Positions 1 through 5,067 of a stretch of DNA of 8,724 nucleotides are shown here, in pieces. A program made the position numbers and the translations under genes. The stretch comes from Fidelibacterota bacterium (lineage in GTDB: Bacteria; Fidelibacterota; Marinisomatia; SCGC-AAA003-L08; GCA-002704045): positions 1 through 8,724 of the forward strand of contig PAFF01000043.1 of the NCBI GenBank assembly GCA_002704045.1, given 5' to 3'. How positions within the stretch are numbered: the first letter of the stretch is position 1; each line of letters starts with the position of its first letter. The notes below the pieces were generated by a model. That model was given only the letters and a program-made list of their open reading frames with translations. It made no database searches and had not been told where the DNA came from.

Positions 1-86
1 ATATTAATTATGATTAATAATAAAAAATATTGAATTAAGTTAATTTTTTTCATGCTAAGCATCCTTTTCATTAAATATCATAAGAA

Positions 87-111
87 CTAGGCTCCAAAAC
101 TTGGAGCCTAG
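87..111 (-). terminator. Intrinsic terminator hairpin after the cupredoxin gene
   Basis: CTAGGCTCCAA (87-97) and TTGGAGCCTAG (101-111) form a perfect 11-bp stem closed by a 3-nt loop, starting 9 nt after the TAG stop at 121-123. Read on the minus strand the stem is followed by a moderately T-rich TTCTTATGATATTT. Read on the plus strand it is followed by CTTGTTTTT (112-120). The stronger U-tract lies on the plus side, so the hairpin may work in both directions and also block transcription entering from the left. Stem and position are directly visible; function is inferred. Confidence 0.8.
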
Positions 112-120
112 CTTGTTTTT

Positions 121-1362
121 CTACTTTGTAAGCATTATCTTTTTTGTTTCAGTGTATGAGTTAATACTTAAGTTGATAAAATATACTCCACTAGGAAGAG
201 TTGATGCATTCCAAATAATTGAATGGTTTCCAATAGATTTATGACTATTTACCAAATTAGAAACTAATTTTCCAGTTAAGTCGTAAATATTAATATTAAC
301 TTTCGAAAATTTGTCAACATTATAACTAATAGATGTTGTTGGGTTAAATGGGTTTGGATAAACAGATGTTAAACCAAATGAAACAGGATTAGCTAAGTTT
401 GCAACAGACAATTCGAGGCTAGATAACTCAAATACCGAACCATCTTCAAGTGCTGCAAACAATCCAAAACCTGGATCACTATCACCTGGTGTTAACAAAC
501 CAGAGGCAAATACCACTGCACTCTCACCACCTAAACCACTCAATGGTGCTGTGAAATCTGCTATGGAAGCTCCACCTGTAGGAGCAATGCCAATTGTATA
601 ATCAGCAGCTGCAACCTCTACAAATCCTGAAAACTCTCCATACATCAGATCACTAACTAAAACACCGCCATCTGCTAATACATCCACAGATGGTGCATCT
701 GTTGAACCATGATATACATTTAGCCCTACATTACCATTCGTAGCGCCAAACATCGTAGAGGTTGCTGCTAAATCAAATGGTGTAGTCTCATCATTTAATA
801 TTCCAGTTGCTACCACAACATACTCACCACCATCTTCTAAACTAAATGGGAAGTTTGCAATAACATCTCCGCCAGCTGGTGCAATACCAACTGTAAAATC
901 TGTACCTAAATCTAACACTGATGTTGCTGTACGATACGCAAAATCTTCAACTGATAATACACCATCAATGTATACATCAACTGTCGGTGACGCACTATTA
1001 TGTACTACTTGTACTGAAGTTGATGTGCTATTTATTTCTTCTACTGTAATTGTACCAACCATTCCGTTTGAAGCGTGTGATCCTATACTACAAATATAAT
1101 CATATGTGCCTGCCAAATTAAATGTTAAAGTGCCGATTGTACAAGGCCCCGTACAAGGTATAAGCGATAATAACTCAGGTCCTGATGTTACCTCTACATC
1201 ATGATATCCATCATCATTAATGAATTCAACCATATCTCCTACTGATATTGTCAAATTTGAGGGAGAATAATAATAGCTTCCCGAATTTACTGTAAAGATT
1301 TCGCTTGTTAAAGCGAAAGTTGAAAATAAAAATGCTAATAAAATTTTGTAACTATGTACCAT
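121..1362 (-). CDS. Secreted cupredoxin - DUF4397 x2 - T9SS sorting domain protein
   Basis: This 413-aa protein begins with a signal peptide (about 1-19). A cupredoxin domain (about 21-108) carries a full type 1 copper ligand set: His54 (GYHDV), Cys91, His96 and Met101 in the spacing C-x4-H-x4-M. Cys70 and Cys74 (IPCTGPCTIG) are extra and may pair. Two DUF4397 repeats follow (about 116-205 and 212-312), with matching VVHNSASPTVDVYIDG / VYHGSTDAPSVDV and FTVGIAPAGG / YTIGIAPTGG segments. A type IX secretion sorting domain (about 333-413) contains YPNPFNPTTSISY (335-347), NIYDLTGK (357-364) and LPSGVYF (389-395). It is therefore probably exported across the outer membrane and attached or released there. 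The role could be electron transfer or copper binding at the surface; DUF4397 has no firm function. GAAAGG at 1374-1369, 6 nt before the ATG, supports the start. It has its own promoter region and terminator, and its middle part looks more GC-rich than the glycan genes. Confidence 0.87.
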   Translation of the reverse strand: MVHSYKILLAFLFSTFALTSEIFTVNSGSYYYSPSNLTISVGDMVEFINDDGYHDVEVTSGPELLSLIPCTGPCTIGTLTFNLAGTYDYICSIGSHASNGMVGTITVEEINSTSTSVQVVHNSASPTVDVYIDGVLSVEDFAYRTATSVLDLGTDFTVGIAPAGGDVIANFPFSLEDGGEYVVVATGILNDETTPFDLAATSTMFGATNGNVGLNVYHGSTDAPSVDVLADGGVLVSDLMYGEFSGFVEVAAADYTIGIAPTGGASIADFTAPLSGLGGESAVVFASGLLTPGDSDPGFGLFAALEDGSVFELSSLELSVANLANPVSFGLTSVYPNPFNPTTSISYNVDKFSKVNINIYDLTGKLVSNLVNSHKSIGNHSIIWNASTLPSGVYFINLSINSYTETKKIMLTK

Positions 1363-1389
1363 TGAATACCTTTCTTTTAAAATTTAAAA

Positions 1390-1420
1390 TTGCACGATTT
1401 ACACGATTTAACAATTGTAA
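1390..1420. repeat. Tandem direct repeat, copy A (promoter-proximal operator candidate)
   Basis: Plus-strand units GCACGATTT (1392-1400) and ACACGATTT (1401-1409) repeat copy B, with the same leading TT and trailing ATTGTAA (1414-1420), but with 6 extra bases between the units and the tail. The copy starts 28 nt upstream of the cupredoxin ATG and overlaps the expected -10 and transcription start, a repressor-like position. The two copies are offset by 66 bp. Confidence 0.6.
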
Positions 1421-1446
1421 TTTAAAATAAAATATTAATATGTCAA
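1419..1446 (-). promoter_or_regulatory. Candidate promoter for the cupredoxin gene
   Basis: On the minus strand a perfect TTGACA lies at 1446-1441. With a 16-nt spacer a weak -10 candidate, TAAATT, lies at 1424-1419. A better hexamer, TACAAT (1419-1414), is 21 nt away, which is too far for a standard sigma-70 promoter. Transcription would start about 45-50 nt upstream of the ATG at 1362. The region is very AT-rich, so -10 hexamers arise easily; the TTGACA and its placement between two repeat copies are the better evidence. Confidence 0.45.
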
Positions 1447-1455
1447 TAGTTATTT

Positions 1456-1480
1456 TTGCACGATTTGCACGATATTGTAA
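1456..1480. repeat. Tandem direct repeat, copy B (upstream operator candidate)
   Basis: Plus-strand units GCACGATTT (1458-1466) and GCACGATAT (1467-1475) sit head to tail with 9-bp period, preceded by TT and running into ATTGTAA (1474-1480). The site ends 9 nt upstream of the TTGACA element at 1446-1441 on the minus strand, an activator-like position relative to the cupredoxin gene. The sequence contrasts with its nearly GC-free surroundings. Confidence 0.6.
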
Positions 1481-1536
1481 AAATGTAAGGTTATTTTACT
1501 ACAAAATATGTTATAAATATGATTAATTGCTATAGA

Positions 1537-1665
1537 TTACCTTAAAACCATATAAAAATATGCTACACCAAATACTATTGATAATATTGAAAAATAAAAC
1601 GTATTGAGATAAACATTTTTTATATGTTCTTTTTCTAAATCTTTATCTTTTTTGTCTTCAATCAT
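1537..1665 (-). CDS. 42-aa single-pass membrane protein, unknown function
   Basis: Reading the minus strand from ATG at 1665-1663 to TAA at 1539-1537 gives a 42-residue protein. It has a highly charged N-terminus (MIEDKKDKDLEKEHIK, 1-16) and then one hydrophobic, aromatic-rich segment (about 18-41, including FYFSILSIVFGVAYFYMV) ending in LR. This is the layout of a small single-pass inner-membrane protein with a cytoplasmic charged tail, although orientation is ambiguous because Asp/Glu and Lys are balanced. Its start lies only 2 nt after the GH57 stop (TAA-TA-ATG), matching the 0-2 nt spacing of every other junction in the run, which is the main reason to believe it is real. No clear Shine-Dalgarno sequence is seen, so translation is probably coupled to the upstream gene. 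I do not recognise a family. Confidence 0.6.
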   Translation of the reverse strand: MIEDKKDKDLEKEHIKNVYLNTFYFSILSIVFGVAYFYMVLR

Positions 1666-1667
1666 TA

Positions 1668-4600
1668 TTAGCTATTCAAAATGATTTCAATTACCATTAT
1701 AATATCAACTATATCTATATTAGAATCATTATTCAGATCTGCATTAACAAGAGCATCCTCTTCAATACTTGCTTGCCCAAGAATGTAATTCACTAATGTT
1801 ACCACATCAATAACATTGATCAATGCATCTAAATTTATATCTCCAGGCAAACTGTTTGAATTGTTTTGGATATAGTTGGTACTATTATTTTTAAAATCAT
1901 AAAAGAAAATTGTAGGATCTAATCCATTTGAGCTTAATATAAAATTGGCACCACCACCATATGTATCTTGATCCCAAGTGTTATTTAAAACTACTTTAAA
2001 CTCCCATTCTCCATCTGGTACAATAACTTCCCAAGAGTAAATTCCATTATTTTGAGTATCGATCATCATTCCAGTTAAATCATTTGTGTTCCAATCTTCC
2101 CCGCCAATTTCCGATATAAAATCTCCAACTATTATTGGATTTGTATGCATTACATATTCATCCCAGTTTCTTGATCCAGTATAAAAACCACAATTTGCTT
2201 TTAAAAAAACTTGGGAGTCATTTTCTAAATTGATTATTTGATTTACACCAGGCCAATCATTCTCATCCCAATCATTTGATTCAATTACTTTATATTCATA
2301 TTGACCTGCTAAAAGATCAAACTGTATTTCCCAGTATCCATTTTCGTTAAAAATTAAATCATAATCATGATTTGCTGTTTCCCAATTATTAAAATCTCCA
2401 ACAAGATGAGGTATGACCATTAATTCTTCAATTGCTACAGAATTATTAAATGGATCTACAGTATTACCGCTCGCATCAATCAATCCAACAACAGAAATAG
2501 ATTCTCCATATCCTTCTTCATCTAAATTAATTACAACTTTTCTTCCATAGATTAAATAAGCTGATTCAATGTTTACTTCATAACCATTCAAATTATAATT
2601 ATTTATATTTTCAGCAGATTCAGCATCCAAATTATCACTAAAATATAAATTCAATGTTTTTGGTGCAATTTGAATTGCAGAAATAAGCTGAGGTCCAATA
2701 TCATCTATAACCTCAGTGGCTAAACCATCCAATTCTATTACTTTAGTTTCACTTTCATTATATGGACTAGATGTATAGCCCGCGTATAAATAAAAACTGA
2801 AAATTCCGTCACCGTAAATTTCATCTCCTTTAACAAGAGTTCCTTCAAATGATGTATTATGTGAAGCTCCCCCGGCACCCAAGACTATTGCAGCTGTAGC
2901 CCCACTTGATGAGTTTCTTTGTCCTGAATAGCTTCCATAATCACCCCACATTCTTTGAAGATTACTCTTACCCGACCAAGCAAGATCTAATAAATCTGGA
3001 CTCCAACCTGATTTTACATAACCTCTATCACCGTAAAAATTATATATTATATCTAAAAAATTATCTCCAGTCCTTAGTTCAATAGTTTTTGAAACACCAT
3101 ATTGAGAAAGAGTTGCGCTGACAATATCACCTTGCCCCTGATTTATAACAATATCATAAATAGCATCCTGTTGATTGGGCGACACATCAGATAACGCTGC
3201 AACGTGATTGTTATTACCTTCATTGTAATCACCATTTGTTTCAGACCAATAAGCAATATCAGAACCAACAACAGAATACGCATTCCCATATCCATCTTTG
3301 TAGTATAACCAATTAATTTTACCACCTATACCCTCAAAAACAGCAAAAATTTTATCATTATGCATAACAAGCTCTTCTCCACCATCATGATCAACATCAT
3401 TAAAAAAACAAGATGTAGTTTCAGTAAAATCTCCATTAGCCCATTTTGATGCCTCAACAAATACGTTTGAGTTTTTTATGTGTGATGAATAATGATGTTC
3501 CCATCCAGCTATTTCACCCTCTGAATGCCATCCAGTCTCATGAAGGTTTATCATTAATGTATACCAACCAAGTTGAGATAAAGAATTATTGGGCGATGAC
3601 ATTAAATTTCCAAATGCATCATTCCAAACAGTTCCATAGTTCCATTTTGGATCGTGAAAATCTGATTCGGATGGAGTAGCTGCCCAGTTATTGTACCAAC
3701 TGTTGTTACTACCACCATAACCATCAAAACCACCAAGCAATCCATATGTGCCATTTTGAACATCAATGGTAGTTCCATTAAAATCTGAATTATAAATTGC
3801 ATTATCAAGCTTCCATATATTAATTGCAGGATAATTATCATAACTATACCAAAGTACACTTTCGTAATTGTCTAAAAACATTGTATCGAAGTGCTCATTC
3901 ATTTCAGCTGCAACCTCCCAATCTGTACCATAAACAGTAATGCCATATTGACCAGTTGATGAAATATGATTTTTTGCTGCATCTGCATCATAATGCATCA
4001 TTCCAACAAAATCATTATCAATTGGAATTACTCTTAGATTTATTCCTAGATCATTATTCATCCAGTGGATTTTCTTATTATCTGATCCTGCACAATGAAT
4101 GTAATCATCTAAAATAACAGCTTCAACACCATGTTGTTCCCAATTATCTCCTAACCAATCTATCACTCCAGCTTCTGGATAAACTCCTGGAGATAACCAT
4201 ACCCTTTCTGGCACCCAAGCAACTTTAGGGAAATATCCATATCTGTACTCTACCATATCTGTTTCAATAGCAACTGACCAATCATTCATATCATTATGAA
4301 CAAAAGGCATAATATGCTGACCAAGTGCTGAAGTTAACATTGATACATATCCATCATTTATTCCTGATACAAGCCAATCATTAAACTCAGGGTTATGCCA
4401 TTCAGCTGCCGGCATTAAGGTACCTGATAAATGAAAATTTCCGGGAATATTAGTTGCTTGATGAACCTCTAATATCTCATCAAAACCTGTATTTTCTAAA
4501 GGCTCTTGTCCATAAAATACTTCAGAATATGTCAAGCCTTGATTTCCGTGATGAACAAAAGCTGCATTTCCACCATTACGGTTTTCAACAATATCAGAAT

Positions 4601-5066
4601 TGAAAGTATCTACAATTAATTTTTGATTTATAACTTGAAGTTCAATTTTTAATTCGTTTAGAGAAATATTCTCATCCCAGTCAATTGCCAACTCAAATAA
4701 ATTATACTTTAGGGTTCTTAAAAAGTTATATCCACCACCAAAGTGGTTTGTCTTTATTATTGAAAAGTCATTATGATAGACTCTTTTATTTTGATGAAAT
4801 ATTTTCAACACAATACTAATATTTTCATTTAAAAAATTATCTGTGTTTTGCTTTCTATTAAACATATCATCAAAGGTAACTCTTATCAATAATTGTTCAT
4901 TTTTAATTTTAGCAAATATTGATGTCATATCCCCAAATTCTGAATTACAATCTCCAACTTCATCAAAACCTAAAAAATCGTCAATGCTCCAAAATTTTAG
5001 ATCACCCTTAACTTGAGAACCTATCATTAAAGAACTAAATGCAACATAAAACAATATTTTTTTCAT
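1668..5066 (-). CDS. Secreted GH57 amylopullulanase-like enzyme with E-set modules and dockerin-like C-terminus
   Basis: A signal peptide (about 1-21) marks this 1132-aa protein for export. After an N-terminal beta region (25-155), a GH57 catalytic domain spans about 165-560. GH57 retaining enzymes use a Glu in motif 3 and an Asp in motif 4; here these are WVPERVW (Glu287) and VYGTDWE (Asp382). FVHHGNQG (170-177), GYVSMLTSALGQHIMP (239-254) and NLHETGWHSEG (507-517) fit motifs 1, 2 and 5. An accessory beta region (560-780) and an SbsA-like Ig domain (787-880) follow. Two E-set modules come next: 884-957 (LVGDFNNW, AGQYEYKV) and 976-1056 (DGEWEFKV, TYGGGANF). A dockerin-like pair of calcium loops of the form DxNxD(x6)D sits at Asp1076-Asp1087 and Asp1110-Asp1121. 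The likely role is alpha-1,4/1,6-glucan hydrolysis, alongside the GH13 enzyme 1 nt upstream. AAAGGA (5080-5075) is a good ribosome site 8 nt before the ATG. Branching or glucanotransferase activity cannot be excluded. Confidence 0.85.
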   Translation of the reverse strand: MKKILFYVAFSSLMIGSQVKGDLKFWSIDDFLGFDEVGDCNSEFGDMTSIFAKIKNEQLLIRVTFDDMFNRKQNTDNFLNENISIVLKIFHQNKRVYHNDFSIIKTNHFGGGYNFLRTLKYNLFELAIDWDENISLNELKIELQVINQKLIVDTFNSDIVENRNGGNAAFVHHGNQGLTYSEVFYGQEPLENTGFDEILEVHQATNIPGNFHLSGTLMPAAEWHNPEFNDWLVSGINDGYVSMLTSALGQHIMPFVHNDMNDWSVAIETDMVEYRYGYFPKVAWVPERVWLSPGVYPEAGVIDWLGDNWEQHGVEAVILDDYIHCAGSDNKKIHWMNNDLGINLRVIPIDNDFVGMMHYDADAAKNHISSTGQYGITVYGTDWEVAAEMNEHFDTMFLDNYESVLWYSYDNYPAINIWKLDNAIYNSDFNGTTIDVQNGTYGLLGGFDGYGGSNNSWYNNWAATPSESDFHDPKWNYGTVWNDAFGNLMSSPNNSLSQLGWYTLMINLHETGWHSEGEIAGWEHHYSSHIKNSNVFVEASKWANGDFTETTSCFFNDVDHDGGEELVMHNDKIFAVFEGIGGKINWLYYKDGYGNAYSVVGSDIAYWSETNGDYNEGNNNHVAALSDVSPNQQDAIYDIVINQGQGDIVSATLSQYGVSKTIELRTGDNFLDIIYNFYGDRGYVKSGWSPDLLDLAWSGKSNLQRMWGDYGSYSGQRNSSSGATAAIVLGAGGASHNTSFEGTLVKGDEIYGDGIFSFYLYAGYTSSPYNESETKVIELDGLATEVIDDIGPQLISAIQIAPKTLNLYFSDNLDAESAENINNYNLNGYEVNIESAYLIYGRKVVINLDEEGYGESISVVGLIDASGNTVDPFNNSVAIEELMVIPHLVGDFNNWETANHDYDLIFNENGYWEIQFDLLAGQYEYKVIESNDWDENDWPGVNQIINLENDSQVFLKANCGFYTGSRNWDEYVMHTNPIIVGDFISEIGGEDWNTNDLTGMMIDTQNNGIYSWEVIVPDGEWEFKVVLNNTWDQDTYGGGANFILSSNGLDPTIFFYDFKNNSTNYIQNNSNSLPGDINLDALINVIDVVTLVNYILGQASIEEDALVNADLNNDSNIDIVDIIMVIEIILNS

Positions 5067-5067
5067 T

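Larger units (their letters stand above)
1363..1536. other. Non-coding regulatory gap between the glycan operon and the cupredoxin gene
   Basis: The gap between the GH57 and cupredoxin genes (1363-1667) holds the 42-aa gene at its right end and then this 174-nt untranslated stretch. It contains the two repeat copies, the TTGACA element and the ribosome site at 1374-1369. I see no strong terminator for the glycan operon here, so partial read-through into the cupredoxin gene is possible. Confidence 0.6.

Noticed and set aside
1484..1503. Possible terminator after the 42-aa gene (minus strand TGTAG...CTTACA followed by TTTTT)
   Set aside because: Only a 4-5 bp A/T-rich stem can form, including a wobble pair, which is too weak to call in such AT-rich DNA.
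3143..3859. Open frames on both strands inside the GH57 gene (3143-3325 minus, 3446-3679 plus, 3602-3859 minus)
   Set aside because: They lie wholly within a gene whose protein shows conserved GH57 motifs across this span, and their translations have low-complexity composition with no domain or signal.
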